A stretch of 40,229 nt of DNA from Blastocatellia bacterium (lineage in GTDB: Bacteria; Acidobacteriota; Blastocatellia; RBC074). Location: contig JAEUQN010000047.1 in the NCBI GenBank assembly GCA_016789725.1, positions 1 to 40,229 of the forward strand. Reading direction: 5' to 3'. The position numbers and the translations under genes are program-made. How positions within the stretch are numbered: position 1 is the first letter of the stretch; each line of letters starts with the position of its first letter. Shown in pieces: positions 6,374 through 14,975 of the stretch. The notes under the pieces were generated by a model. That model worked only from the letters and a program-made list of their open reading frames with translations, was not told where the DNA came from and ran no database searches.

Positions 6374-8071
6374 ATTCCAAACATCGAAGGCAACACCAAA
6401 GGTTTGAAGGCCAACCAAATCAATCGGCTGGAAAAGCTCGCCACCCGGCGCGTTCCACCGACCGAAATCACGACACAAGAACTCGCGCGACAGCTCAGCG
6501 AACTCTCGCACGAAATCAAACGACAGGTCGGCGTGTTGATTGATCGCAAAGGTCACGTCGAACACGTGATCGTCGGTGACGCATCGCGCATCGTCCTGCC
6601 TGCACAAGCCCGCTCGCGTTTGGCCGAATCGCGTTTCAATGGATTGCGCTGTTTGCACACGCATTTGCGCGGCGAACCGTTAACGCAGGACGACTTGACC
6701 GACTTGGCATTGCTGCGGCTGGATTTGATGGCAGTGATTGACGTTGACCCGAAAACCGGTTTGCCCGGCCTCGTCAAAGCAGCGCATATTTTGCCGACGA
6801 CCAGCATTCACAACGAAAACGGCGAGTCGTTGCAGCCACAATATCAATTCCTCGCGCCGAAGCCGCCGAGCCAGTTGGACGTGGATTTTCTCGACCTCAT
6901 CGAATCGCTCGAAGCCGAAATGGCGCGTAATCGCGGCGCGCGCAAGGCGTCTGACACGCGCGAGCGCGCAATCCTGGTGAGTGTCACGACCGATGGCTTG
7001 ACCTTCGCGCGCGAGTCACTGGCCGAGCTACGCGAGCTGGCGACGTCTGGCGGCTTGGTGGTTTTGGATGAAATCATTCAGCGCCGCCCCAGGCTTGATC
7101 CCGCGACGCTGGTGGGCAAAGGCAAGCTCGACGAAATCATCATCAATTGTTTGCAGTTCGGTGCAGATATGATCGTCTTCGACCGCGAGCTTTCGCCCGG
7201 TCAGGTGCGCGCGATCAATGCCGCAACGGATTTAAAAATTCTCGACCGCTCGCAATTGATCCTCGACATCTTTGCCCAACGCGCGCAAACCAGCGAAGGC
7301 CGCATTCAGGTTGAACTCGCGCAGTTGAAATATATGTTGCCGCGCTTGTCCGGCTCTGGCACAGAGATGTCACGCTTGATGGGCGGCATCGGCGGTCGTG
7401 GCCCCGGCGAAACCAAGCTCGAAGTGGATCGTCGCCGTGTGCGCGACCGCATCACGCATCTCGAACAACAAATTGACAAGGTCCGCGAAGCGCGCACGCA
7501 ACGCCGCGCCCAGCGAATGCGCCGCGAGATGCCGGTCGTTTCCATCGTCGGCTACACAAACGCAGGCAAAAGCACGTTGCTCAACGCGCTGACGCAAAGC
7601 AAAGTCACGGCGGAACAGAAGATGTTTGCGACGCTCGACCCAACGTCGCGCCGCTTACGTTTGCCCCAAGAGCAGGAAATCATCGTCAACGATACGGTCG
7701 GTTTTATTCGGGATTTGCCGAAAGATTTACTCGCCGCCTTCAAAGCGACGCTCGAAGAAATCGAGCAATCCGATTTGCTGATTCATTTGGCTGACGCATC
7801 GTCACCGCTGCTGGAAAATCAATTGCAGTCGGTCGAGCGCATTTTGGAAGAGTTAGAGTTACACCAAATTCCGCGCCTGCTGGTTTTCAATAAATGTGAT
7901 CTGGTCGAAGACAAAGAACAATTGGCCAATCTGTGTCAGACACACAATGCGCTGGCAGTTTCGGCAATGGATCGCAAAACGTTAGCCCCACTGACCAATG
8001 CGATTGAGCTACGCTTACTGAAACGACAGGAATTAGCTGAACAACCCGACGAAGAGCGGGCAGAATCATAA
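6374..8071 (+). CDS. hflX: Ribosome-associated GTPase HflX, probable ATT start
   Basis: A GTPase that binds 50S/70S ribosomes and splits stalled or hibernating ribosomes. From ATT 6374 it is 565 residues. It has the HflX N-terminal domain (QVGVLIDRKGHVEHVIVGD; IDRSQLILDIFAQRAQT type), the glycine-rich GGIGGRGPGETKLE linker with a coiled coil, then the G domain. G1 is GYTNAGKST at 393-401, G3 is DTVGFIRDLP and G4 is NKCD. Start choice: the family-conserved N-terminus (EGNTKGLKANQINRLE) begins upstream of the first common start codon (TTG 6404). The only candidate after the in-frame stop at 6368-6370 is ATT 6374, which has AGGAG 8 nt upstream. It is convergent with the radical SAM gene, 7 nt apart. 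Confidence 0.9.
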   Translation: MPNIEGNTKGLKANQINRLEKLATRRVPPTEITTQELARQLSELSHEIKRQVGVLIDRKGHVEHVIVGDASRIVLPAQARSRLAESRFNGLRCLHTHLRGEPLTQDDLTDLALLRLDLMAVIDVDPKTGLPGLVKAAHILPTTSIHNENGESLQPQYQFLAPKPPSQLDVDFLDLIESLEAEMARNRGARKASDTRERAILVSVTTDGLTFARESLAELRELATSGGLVVLDEIIQRRPRLDPATLVGKGKLDEIIINCLQFGADMIVFDRELSPGQVRAINAATDLKILDRSQLILDIFAQRAQTSEGRIQVELAQLKYMLPRLSGSGTEMSRLMGGIGGRGPGETKLEVDRRRVRDRITHLEQQIDKVREARTQRRAQRMRREMPVVSIVGYTNAGKSTLLNALTQSKVTAEQKMFATLDPTSRRLRLPQEQEIIVNDTVGFIRDLPKDLLAAFKATLEEIEQSDLLIHLADASSPLLENQLQSVERILEELELHQIPRLLVFNKCDLVEDKEQLANLCQTHNALAVSAMDRKTLAPLTNAIELRLLKRQELAEQPDEERAES

Positions 8072-8078
8072 GGCTCAC

Positions 8079-9839
8079 TCAGACCGTTTGACCTTGCCGC
8101 AGTTTTTCCATGCGTTTGGTTTGAGTCACAAATTTTTGGGCGGTTTCAGATTGGAATAATTCGCGCGTTTCGATTTCGTCCTCGCGCACCGGCTCCAGCG
8201 CCAAATCCATATACGCTAACCGATTGGGGTCGCGTTTGATTTTGAGGTAGATCAAGCGCAATCGAAGATAGAGCGAAAGCCAGCGGAACTGCTTCCAAAG
8301 CATCGTCGCCACATACTTCGGATAAAACAGCAACGGATTTTCGAAGGATAAACCAGAGCGCCGAGTCATACGATGTTTCAGCCGTAAAAACCCGCCTTCC
8401 AACGGATGAATCTTTTCAATGCCGATGCAGCCTTTGAACCAGGTGATGAAAAACATGGTTTTACCGGGACTCGTTCCCGTAGCAATGGCACGGCGCAAAA
8501 CCGTGTCAATGTGTTCGTCGGTATAGTACGTTTCCCAGGCCTTTCGATACGTGCGTTCCCATTCGCTTTTCGACATCTTGGCGTGTCCCGTCACAGCGTG
8601 ATTCAGATCGTATTTATTCAAATCCGCATCCATCGCAATGCCCGCTTCGTGCAACCGTTTGTGATCCTCCGAACCCGGTAACGGCGTCAGGTAAAAGAAT
8701 TCGAGCAGGTCAACCGGCAGCTCTTTTTTGATGACTTCGATGTCGTGAATGATGGATTCGGGCGTGTCGTTCGGGAAGCCCAGAATATAGCCGCAATAGG
8801 TGACGATGCCAACCTTCTTCCACGCCAGCAACATCTGACGATAATCCGTAATTCGGTTCTGGCGTTTGCTGGCGCTCATCAAATTGTCGGGATTGATATT
8901 TTCCAAACCGATGAAGACACGTTTCACGCCCGCGCGCTTCGATTTCTCAATAAAATTCGGGATTTTGTGGCAGAGCGTGTCTACCTGAATGATAAAACTG
9001 ATCTTCAACTTCTCGACTTCGCGCAGGTGAATCAGCTTATCTAAAATCACTTCCCAATCTTTATTGCGCGCAAAATTGTCATCCGTGATGAAGAAAGAAT
9101 GCAGCCCCTGCGCGACGTTCGCACGCACGATTCGTTCAATGTCATCAGGCGAGCGACGACGGGATTTGCGCCCCTGCACATTGATGATGGTGCAGAACGA
9201 ACAACTGAACGGACAGCCGCGCCCGGCATCGAAGCTCGTCGTTGCGCCTGCGGTCAGGTGAATTCTCTCCGCCGGGAGCAATGGCGTAGCGACGCCTTCA
9301 ATGTTCGGCAAATCGTCCATGTAGTTGTAAATCGGCTGAAGTTGTTTCTGGAACGCATCGCGCAAAACATTCGCCAAACGCCCTTCGGCTTCGCCCGCGA
9401 ACAGCGAAACGCCAAGGTCTAGGGCTTGCTGCACGTGCGGGTCACGTTCTTTCAGCATCGCCATTGTGCCGGAAACATGAAAGCCGCCAATAGCAACCTG
9501 AATCCCCTGTTCGCGCAATTGCGAAGCCATATCAAGCGCGCGCGGGAATTGATTGGATTGCACCCCGACCAGCATCACAACTCCATCGCCTGCTTTCTTG
9601 ATGAGAGCGGCCATCTTCGCGGGTTGAATATGCGTATTCGTTTCGTCGAAGGCGTGGATTTCAAATTCCACATCTTCGCCCAATATCTTTTGCGCGGCAC
9701 ATTCCTGTGTCAGGCCATACAGCACAGCGAGCGAGTTTGAGGGAATCGCCGAGCGGAACCATTGGATCACATAACCATCATCGTCATAGTGGGATGGTTT
9801 GATAAGCACTACGCAAAAACGCCTTGGTTGTTTTGTCAT
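8079..9839 (-). CDS. B12-binding domain radical SAM protein, unknown substrate
   Basis: A 586-residue cytoplasmic enzyme. Residues 1-165 form a cobalamin-binding-like Rossmann domain (VVMLVGVQSNQF, IQVAIGGFHVSG, AGEAEGRL). The radical SAM core starts with RGCPFSCSFC, giving the cluster cysteines C209, C213 and C216, then FITDDNFARNK and GFPNDTPESI. A long C-terminal region of about 180 residues ends in a basic helical segment (FRWLSLYLRLRLIYLKIKRDP) that might lie on a membrane. The opening (CVVLIKPSHYDDDGYVIQW) is distinct from HpnJ, HpnH and HpnP. I cannot assign a substrate. It stands alone, convergent with hflX and with no obvious operon partner. The fold is certain, the reaction unknown. 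Confidence 0.8.
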   Translation of the reverse strand: MTKQPRRFCVVLIKPSHYDDDGYVIQWFRSAIPSNSLAVLYGLTQECAAQKILGEDVEFEIHAFDETNTHIQPAKMAALIKKAGDGVVMLVGVQSNQFPRALDMASQLREQGIQVAIGGFHVSGTMAMLKERDPHVQQALDLGVSLFAGEAEGRLANVLRDAFQKQLQPIYNYMDDLPNIEGVATPLLPAERIHLTAGATTSFDAGRGCPFSCSFCTIINVQGRKSRRRSPDDIERIVRANVAQGLHSFFITDDNFARNKDWEVILDKLIHLREVEKLKISFIIQVDTLCHKIPNFIEKSKRAGVKRVFIGLENINPDNLMSASKRQNRITDYRQMLLAWKKVGIVTYCGYILGFPNDTPESIIHDIEVIKKELPVDLLEFFYLTPLPGSEDHKRLHEAGIAMDADLNKYDLNHAVTGHAKMSKSEWERTYRKAWETYYTDEHIDTVLRRAIATGTSPGKTMFFITWFKGCIGIEKIHPLEGGFLRLKHRMTRRSGLSFENPLLFYPKYVATMLWKQFRWLSLYLRLRLIYLKIKRDPNRLAYMDLALEPVREDEIETRELFQSETAQKFVTQTKRMEKLRQGQTV

Positions 9840-9908
9840 TTATCCTTCGCTTGTTGGGGGGCAGCGATGCCTTTGAAAAAGGACTGCTCAACAGAAAAAC
9901 TTCCTTCC

Positions 9909-9928
9909 GATAGGTCAACAAACCTATC
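9909..9928 (-). terminator. Small hairpin downstream of the 167-residue unknown gene
   Basis: Perfect 7-bp arms (9909-9915 with 9922-9928) with a 6-nt loop, in the gap after the unknown gene's stop. On the minus strand a run of T begins about 9 nt later. A weak intrinsic terminator is possible. Confidence 0.35.
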
Positions 9929-9963
9929 AACCGTCATTCAATTGTTCTCCGGTGCAATAAATG

Positions 9964-10467
9964 TTATGTCACCCATACCGAGGAGAGCGACCAATCAATG
10001 TGCCGATCACGATACCCTTCGGTTTCAAGATGAATTGTATTTGCGAGTTCTAAACACTTTGCCACCAGTTCTTTTTGGGCCTGATTAAATTGTTCAGCTA
10101 GTTCATGGTGGTAAGTTGGTTGCCGACTTTTTGTGCCGTGTAAATCACGCAACCAATCCCATAAATGATAAGCAATTTCTTGATAGCGCAAGATTGATTC
10201 TGTGACAGCCCACAAGATGCCAGGCGCGAAATAATAATAGGCGATTGGTCGGATGCCAATAAAATCAGTGGCATCAAGTCCACCTTGTTCAGGCTGTAAT
10301 AGTATTTCCCCAAATTCTAACCAAGTGATCGTGCGATAAGCTTTATACCAATCGTCATGTTCTTCACAGCAACCCATCAGCGAAATGTTTTGTAAGGCCG
10401 TTGGTTTGTCGAGCGAAAACCTGACAGCAATTAGTGATTGTATTTCTTGTGCTGGTTCAGTTTTCAT
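9964..10467 (-). CDS. Uncharacterised protein, possibly DUF6714-like
   Basis: A 167-residue soluble protein with no signal peptide or membrane segment. The central part (TITWLEFGEILLQPE, then DFIGIRPIAYYYFAPGILWAV) has the general layout of small immunity or SMI1-neighbourhood-type proteins of the DUF6714 kind, but I cannot confirm this by eye. It is rich in aromatic residues and locally more AT-rich than its neighbours, which may mean recent acquisition. It lies between the radical SAM gene and the DUF1501 gene, all on the minus strand. ATG at 10467 is the only sensible start. Function unknown. Confidence 0.55.
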   Translation of the reverse strand: MKTEPAQEIQSLIAVRFSLDKPTALQNISLMGCCEEHDDWYKAYRTITWLEFGEILLQPEQGGLDATDFIGIRPIAYYYFAPGILWAVTESILRYQEIAYHLWDWLRDLHGTKSRQPTYHHELAEQFNQAQKELVAKCLELANTIHLETEGYRDRHIDWSLSSVWVT

Positions 10468-10550
10468 TTATCAGAAACGTGAAGAGACATAACATGAATT
10501 AGACGGGCGCTTAAAAGCTTTATAAATGGATCGCACGATCTACTAGGCTG

Positions 10551-11927
10551 TCAAAACAGCTCATTGATCGCATTCACGCCGTGCTCTACTACGCGAATCG
10601 GTCGTCCCTGTAAGCCCGGCAATTCGGTTTCCAGATCAATCTGCAAGGCTTTGAAAATGGTCGCTACGACTTCGCCGGGATTCGCCGGGCGGTCTTTCGG
10701 GTAAGCTCCAATCTCGTCCGACGCGCCGACAATATTGCCGCCTTTGATGCCGCCGCCAGCCCACAGCATGGACCAACATTGCGGCCAGTGATCGCGGCCT
10801 CCGGCGGGGTTGATCTTCGGGGTGCGACCGAATTCGCCTGTCGCTACGACCAAGGTATCTTTCAGCAAACCAGAGTTATGCAGGTCTTCCAGCAGTGAAG
10901 CGTAAGCCATATCAAACGCGGGGCCGACTTGATCCTGATAGCATTGAATCGGGCTGAAAGGCGCAGAGCCGTGAATGTCCCACGTGATTTCATTGAAGAC
11001 CGTCTCGAACATATTCACGGTCACAAACCGCACGCCGCGTTCGATCATGCGACGCGCGAGCAAACAACTCATCCCGAAACGATTGCGCCCGTAGCGGTCT
11101 TTGTTGGCGTCGGACTCTTGTGACAGATCGAAGGCCTCGCGCATCTTCGCCGACGACATCAGCGTGTAGGCCTGATGAAAATTGTCGTCCATCAACTTCG
11201 CGTCCTGACTTGCCTCAAAGCCTTTGATCGAAGCGTCTACCATCTCACGCAACTTGCGGCGATGGTCGGTGCGCAGGGCCGAAATGTAATTCGGCGGCAG
11301 CAAGTCCGGCACTTTGAAATCCGGGCGCGACGGGTCGGAATTCAGCACGAACGGGTCAAACGCTTTGCCCAAAAATCCAGCGGTTTGCCCGTGCGGCATA
11401 TTACCTCCGGTGTTGCCAATAGGGCGCGGCAGCAGTACGTGCGCAGGCGCATCGCCGCGACCACCACGCAGCTTGCCAAGCACACATCCGGCGTGCGGAT
11501 GTTCGATGCCATTTTGAAACAGTCGCCCGGTTTGCATCATCTGATGTCCGGTGTCGTGAACGGCGGCGGCGGTGTGATAGACCGAGCGCAGGATCGCAAA
11601 TTTGTCGGCGTTCTTTGCCATGCGGGGAAAGAGTTCACTGATTTCGATGCCGGGAACATTGGTCTTGATCGCTTTGAAGGGGCCACGAATTTCGGCGGGC
11701 GCGTTGGGCTTGGGGTCCCACGTATCCAATTGGCTCGGCGCTCCAACAAGCATCAGCATAATGCAGTTTTTAGCCTCAGCGGTGGCGGGCGTCGCGCCAA
11801 TGGCCTTGAGATTGAACGCATCGCTCAAACTCAAGCCCAGCGCAGACAAGGCTCCAGCGTGCAGAAAATCACGGCGACGAAATCCATCACAAAGCTGAAC
11901 TCTTTTTTCGGCATCGAAGCGGAACAT
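10551..11927 (-). CDS. DUF1501 protein with Tat signal (sulfatase/phosphatase-like fold)
   Basis: A 458-residue DUF1501 family protein. It has a twin-arginine export signal at the N-terminus (FRRRDFLHAGALSALGLSL) and the family signatures MLMLVGAPSQLDTWDPKP, FPRMAKNADKFAILRS, VHDTGHQMMQTGR, VVATGEFGRTPKIN and GRDHWPQCWSMLWAGGG. The conserved Asp/His pattern recalls the alkaline-phosphatase/sulfatase superfamily, but no reaction has been established that I know of. Members in Planctomycetes and Acidobacteriota usually sit beside DUF1549/DUF1553 cytochrome-like proteins; none is seen here. ATG 11927 was chosen over 12005 because GGAG lies 7 nt upstream and the promoter boxes (11976-12005) overlap the longer start. 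Confidence 0.88.
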   Translation of the reverse strand: MFRFDAEKRVQLCDGFRRRDFLHAGALSALGLSLSDAFNLKAIGATPATAEAKNCIMLMLVGAPSQLDTWDPKPNAPAEIRGPFKAIKTNVPGIEISELFPRMAKNADKFAILRSVYHTAAAVHDTGHQMMQTGRLFQNGIEHPHAGCVLGKLRGGRGDAPAHVLLPRPIGNTGGNMPHGQTAGFLGKAFDPFVLNSDPSRPDFKVPDLLPPNYISALRTDHRRKLREMVDASIKGFEASQDAKLMDDNFHQAYTLMSSAKMREAFDLSQESDANKDRYGRNRFGMSCLLARRMIERGVRFVTVNMFETVFNEITWDIHGSAPFSPIQCYQDQVGPAFDMAYASLLEDLHNSGLLKDTLVVATGEFGRTPKINPAGGRDHWPQCWSMLWAGGGIKGGNIVGASDEIGAYPKDRPANPGEVVATIFKALQIDLETELPGLQGRPIRVVEHGVNAINELF

Positions 11928-11975
11928 GGATATTCTCCGGTCAAATTGTTTTGGTAAGACGTTTCGGAAGCCGGG

Positions 11976-12005
11976 ATTATACGCGCAAAGCTGAAGCCCC
12001 GGCAA
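11976..12005 (-). promoter_or_regulatory. Sigma-70-type promoter for the DUF1501 gene
   Basis: On the minus strand, a perfect TATAAT (11976-11981) lies 18 nt downstream of TTGCCG (12000-12005). Transcription would start near 11969, about 40 nt before the chosen ATG. Seen directly; activity inferred. Confidence 0.65.
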
Positions 12006-12094
12006 AAGAATTTCCTGACCGTAAACAAAGGCAATTGTGATACAGTGCGCAGCCGTTACGCCCCTCAGTTCAGCCCCTCTAATGGAATTCTCGC

Positions 12095-12769
12095 ATGAAA
12101 CTTCTTCACCATGCGTTGCTTCTGAGTTTTGTTTTATTTTTCAGCCACTCAATCACAGCTCAAACCAGAAAAGTGAGTTGCCCATCGCTAAAATTGTCAG
12201 GAGTAAACCAAACGGTAATTGAAGGCGATGTCGTAACCTTGAACGCAGGCGTCACGGGCAAAAACCTCACCTCGAAGGTCGCTTTCCATTGGGTCCTTTC
12301 GGCGGGCGAAATCCTCAACGGGCAAGGCACCAACACCATTCAAATTAAGACCGACAACCTGGGCGGTGATTACATTACGGCAACGGTTGAAGTGAAAGGA
12401 TTGCCTGCGGTCTGCGCGCTGATTCAATCTGAATCATTCGCCATCAAACCCGGATGCCCGACCTTCAAATTAGAGACGCCGTCCGTCCCAGTGGAAGAGG
12501 GTCAGCTTGCCGTATTGACCGCCAGCGTCACAGGCAACGGGGCCAGGCATGTCACATTTCATTGGATGGTTTCAGCGGGCAAGATTCGGCGCGGACAAGC
12601 CACTGCGATGATCGAAGTAGACACGAGCAAATTGGGCGGCGTCGGCATCCTGGCAGCCGTTGAACTCGGCGGACTCGCTCCGGCGTGCCGAACCTCTGAA
12701 GTGGTGGCGGTCATGATCGCGAAAAAAGGCGGCAAAAAAGCCAAACGTCAGATCATCGGCGAAGAGTAG
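12095..12769 (+). CDS. Secreted protein with two tandem Ig/PKD-like repeats
   Basis: A 224-residue exported protein. A signal peptide (residues 1-22, LLLSFVLFFSHSITAQ) is followed by two homologous repeats at about 29-107 and 121-198. Each begins with CP, carries an EG..V.L.A.VTG strand, a V.FHW..SAG.I..GQ core and a LGG turn, and ends with Cys (C29-C107 and C121-C198). An intradomain disulfide and a beta-sandwich fold are likely. The C-terminus is basic (KKGGKKAKRQ). I recognise no named family; surface adhesion or structural use is a guess. It is divergent from the DUF1501 gene. Confidence 0.65.
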   Translation: MKLLHHALLLSFVLFFSHSITAQTRKVSCPSLKLSGVNQTVIEGDVVTLNAGVTGKNLTSKVAFHWVLSAGEILNGQGTNTIQIKTDNLGGDYITATVEVKGLPAVCALIQSESFAIKPGCPTFKLETPSVPVEEGQLAVLTASVTGNGARHVTFHWMVSAGKIRRGQATAMIEVDTSKLGGVGILAAVELGGLAPACRTSEVVAVMIAKKGGKKAKRQIIGEE

Positions 12770-12815
12770 GAATCAGCCGCCAACACGCCCTCCCAACGAA
12801 TTGAACCGACCATCG

Positions 12816-13370
12816 CTATTGCGCTTGTCGTGGGGGCGGTAAACGTTGCGTCTCCCCTTCAGTAACACTGGGAGGGGCAAGATTTTGAATCGGCTGCGAT
12901 TCTTCCAACGGATTCGTTCGCAAGGGGGGAGAGGCTGGCGAGGCCATTGGTTGCGATGGGGTATGAAATGCCATTGGTTGCGGCGGCGTGTACATCTGTG
13001 CAGGTGGAGGTTGCAACCGTTGGTCATACTCACGCTGTTTGGCGCGGAAATATAAGACAGACCAAATAATTCCCAACGGCATCACGATAGCAGCGAGGCC
13101 CGCCAATCGCCCTCCCGCCAGCACGCCCAAAACCGGAATCGCAAAAATAAAAGACAAGATCGAAGCGATCATTTGCTGGCCGGGCGGCAACTTCTCCCAA
13201 AAACTTCGCGCCGAGGAGACAGGCGCGGATGGAGCAGACATGGGCGGTGCGGTTAGCTGCGTTGTTCCGCCGGTTGATACATAGGTCGTTACAGGTACTA
13301 AAGCTAAACCACAACTGCGGCAAAATTTTGTCGTCTCATTGGCTTGTGTTCCACATCGGGGGCAATACAT
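12816..13370 (-). CDS. Zinc-ribbon membrane protein with proline-rich tail
   Basis: A 184-residue protein that starts with a zinc ribbon (C3, C6, C17, C20: CPRCG...CRSCG). A Ser/Pro/Thr linker follows, then two membrane helices at about 67-86 and 88-108, and a long Pro/Gln-rich tail. Such zinc_ribbon_2 membrane proteins are common and uncharacterised; the ribbon would lie in the cytoplasm. The start is supported by AAGGAG 9 nt upstream. The gene is divergent from the small membrane protein at 13403 with only 32 nt between the two start codons, so their control regions overlap. Confidence 0.72.
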   Translation of the reverse strand: MYCPRCGTQANETTKFCRSCGLALVPVTTYVSTGGTTQLTAPPMSAPSAPVSSARSFWEKLPPGQQMIASILSFIFAIPVLGVLAGGRLAGLAAIVMPLGIIWSVLYFRAKQREYDQRLQPPPAQMYTPPQPMAFHTPSQPMASPASPPLRTNPLEESQPIQNLAPPSVTEGETQRLPPPRQAQ

Positions 13371-13402
13371 ACTTGGCGCTCCTTTTTAATCAGAACGCAA
13401 TT

Positions 13403-13864
13403 ATGAAACAACCCGCAATAAAGAACAAAAGAATCAACATCTGGCAGTATCAATTTATTTTGGCCCGACGCCTGGCCTGGTGGGGAGCAATCAGTTTTGC
13501 CATCGGGATTCCGACCTTAATGATGGAACCCTTTCTGCGAGGCTTTGGCATTCAAGCAATCGTGTGGGGGCTGATTGACTTTGCAATTGCGGTTGGCGGC
13601 AGCCTCCTTGTAACACGGCGACGCCAGGCCTTGGCCGATCCACAAGCCAAGGAAGCGATACAGAATGAAGCCGATAAATTGCGGCGATTATTGCAGTGGA
13701 TGCTTCCATTGGATGTGATTTACGTGATCGTGGGATTGGTGCTGATATTAACGTGGGGCCGCAAAGACGCCTGGTGGCTGGGAACGGGTCTGGGTGTTGT
13801 CGTGCAGGGATTGTTTCTGTTAGGCTTTGATTGGTATCACAAGAAACACATACCCGCGAATTAG
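13403..13864 (+). CDS. Small integral membrane protein (four helices)
   Basis: A 153-residue protein with four predicted membrane helices (WWGAISFAIGIPTLMM; AIVWGLIDFAIAVGGSLLV; LPLDVIYVIVGLVLILTW; WLGTGLGVVVQGLFLLGF). A charged cytoplasmic segment between helices 2 and 3 contains QARR/DPQAKEAIQNEADKL-like residues. It somewhat resembles the DUF6992 layout, but I am not certain. Reading frame is open upstream to 13229, but that would run through the divergent zinc-ribbon gene, so ATG 13403 is used despite a poor ribosome-binding site. It precedes heme A synthase by 58 nt on the same strand and could be co-transcribed. Confidence 0.65.
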   Translation: MKQPAIKNKRINIWQYQFILARRLAWWGAISFAIGIPTLMMEPFLRGFGIQAIVWGLIDFAIAVGGSLLVTRRRQALADPQAKEAIQNEADKLRRLLQWMLPLDVIYVIVGLVLILTWGRKDAWWLGTGLGVVVQGLFLLGFDWYHKKHIPAN

Positions 13865-13922
13865 GAGCAGGATGGTTGCGAGCTTGAAAGAGATTCCGCG
13901 TTACCATTACTTTGAATAGCTT

Positions 13923-14891
13923 ATGAATCGTTTTGCAAAATTTGCCTGGGGCGTCTTGATCTACAACATCGCGGTCGTGGTTTGGGGCGCGTATGTGCGC
14001 GCCAGTAAGTCAGGCGCAGGCTGTGGCGATCACTGGCCGGATTGCAATGGAGAGATTATCCCGCAGGCACCGACGCTTAAAACCATTGTTGAATTCACAC
14101 ATCGAACAACCTCAGGTTTGGCAGGTGTCCTCGTCATCGTGTTGCTGGTTTGGGCCTTTCGAGCGTTTGCCAAAGGCCACATCGTGAGGCTGACAGCCGT
14201 CTTTTCATTGATCTTCATTGTCATTGAGGGATTGATTGGCGCGGTGCTGGTAAAAAAAGGATTGGTGGCCGAAAATGATTCGCTGGCACGAGCGTTGGTG
14301 ATCTCTATCCATCTCGTCAACACCTTGATTCTACTCGCCGTTTTAGCCCTGACAGCCTGGTGGGCCACAACTCAAAAGACGATAAGCGCACCACTGCGAC
14401 TGGCTGGAAATATGAAATCCACTTTGATCTTAGGCGCGTGTTTGATCGGGGTCATATTGCTGAGCGCGACTGGCGCAATCACGGCATTGGGCGCAACATT
14501 ATTTCCGGTCAATTCTCTGGCCGAAGGATTAGCGCGCGATCTGGCACCCAAGCATTTTCTTGAAAGTTTGATTTGGATCCACCCCGTCGCCGCAGTATTT
14601 TTCGGGCTTTTCCTGACGTTTTGTGTGGTGTTGATTGGTTCAGTGCGAAAAAGTCCAGCCGTTACATTAATGGCGAAGTTCCAAATTGGGCTGGTGATCT
14701 TTCAATTGGTGCTGGGCGGAGTCAACTTACTTTTGCACGCACCAGTCTGGTTGCAACTCGTGCATTTGCTGTTTGCGAATCTGGTATGGGTCAACTTGGT
14801 ATTATTTACGGCAGCCGTATTAGAGGCGCAAAAAACATCCATTCCAGCCCGCGAAACCCCGCAACCTGAACTGGCAACGGCACTGCAATAA
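13923..14891 (+). CDS. ctaA: Heme A synthase (COX15/CtaA family)
   Basis: A 322-residue eight-helix membrane enzyme that oxidises the C8 methyl of heme O to give heme A for cytochrome oxidase. The two-bundle pattern is intact. The first half has GAYVRASKSGAGCGDHWPDC with the cysteine pair C34/C41, EFTHRTTSG (H60) and ISIHLVNT (H130). The second half has WIHPVAAVFFG (H220) and LVHLLFANLVW (H281). The four histidines are the expected heme ligands. No oxidase subunits or heme O synthase are in the window, so it stands apart from a cytochrome oxidase cluster. It follows the small membrane protein and ends at a strong terminator. Confidence 0.92.
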   Translation: MNRFAKFAWGVLIYNIAVVVWGAYVRASKSGAGCGDHWPDCNGEIIPQAPTLKTIVEFTHRTTSGLAGVLVIVLLVWAFRAFAKGHIVRLTAVFSLIFIVIEGLIGAVLVKKGLVAENDSLARALVISIHLVNTLILLAVLALTAWWATTQKTISAPLRLAGNMKSTLILGACLIGVILLSATGAITALGATLFPVNSLAEGLARDLAPKHFLESLIWIHPVAAVFFGLFLTFCVVLIGSVRKSPAVTLMAKFQIGLVIFQLVLGGVNLLLHAPVWLQLVHLLFANLVWVNLVLFTAAVLEAQKTSIPARETPQPELATALQ

Positions 14892-14915
14892 GAACTTCAC
14901 CAAATTTCTCAAAAT

Positions 14916-14957
14916 AAAAAAAGGCGAGGAGCTTTGAGATAAGCTCCTCGCCTTTTT
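14916..14957. terminator. Strong bidirectional intrinsic terminator between ctaA and fabF
   Basis: A perfect 17-bp inverted repeat (14918-14934 with 14941-14957) with a 6-nt loop, GC-rich core, flanked by A run and T run so that it works on both strands. It separates convergent ctaA (+) and the fab operon (-). Confidence 0.93.
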
Positions 14958-14975
14958 CAATAAGTAGTGTGCGTC

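Noticed and set aside
11175..11957. 260-codon frame on the plus strand
   Set aside because: It lies antisense to the DUF1501 gene, shows no family features, and mirrors its codon pattern.
11928..12005. Longer N-terminus for the DUF1501 protein
   Set aside because: It would begin within the -35 box. ATG 11927 has GGAG at the right distance and leads straight to the Tat signal.
13229..13402. Upstream extension of the four-helix membrane protein
   Set aside because: It runs antisense through the zinc-ribbon gene, and its composition is not protein-like.
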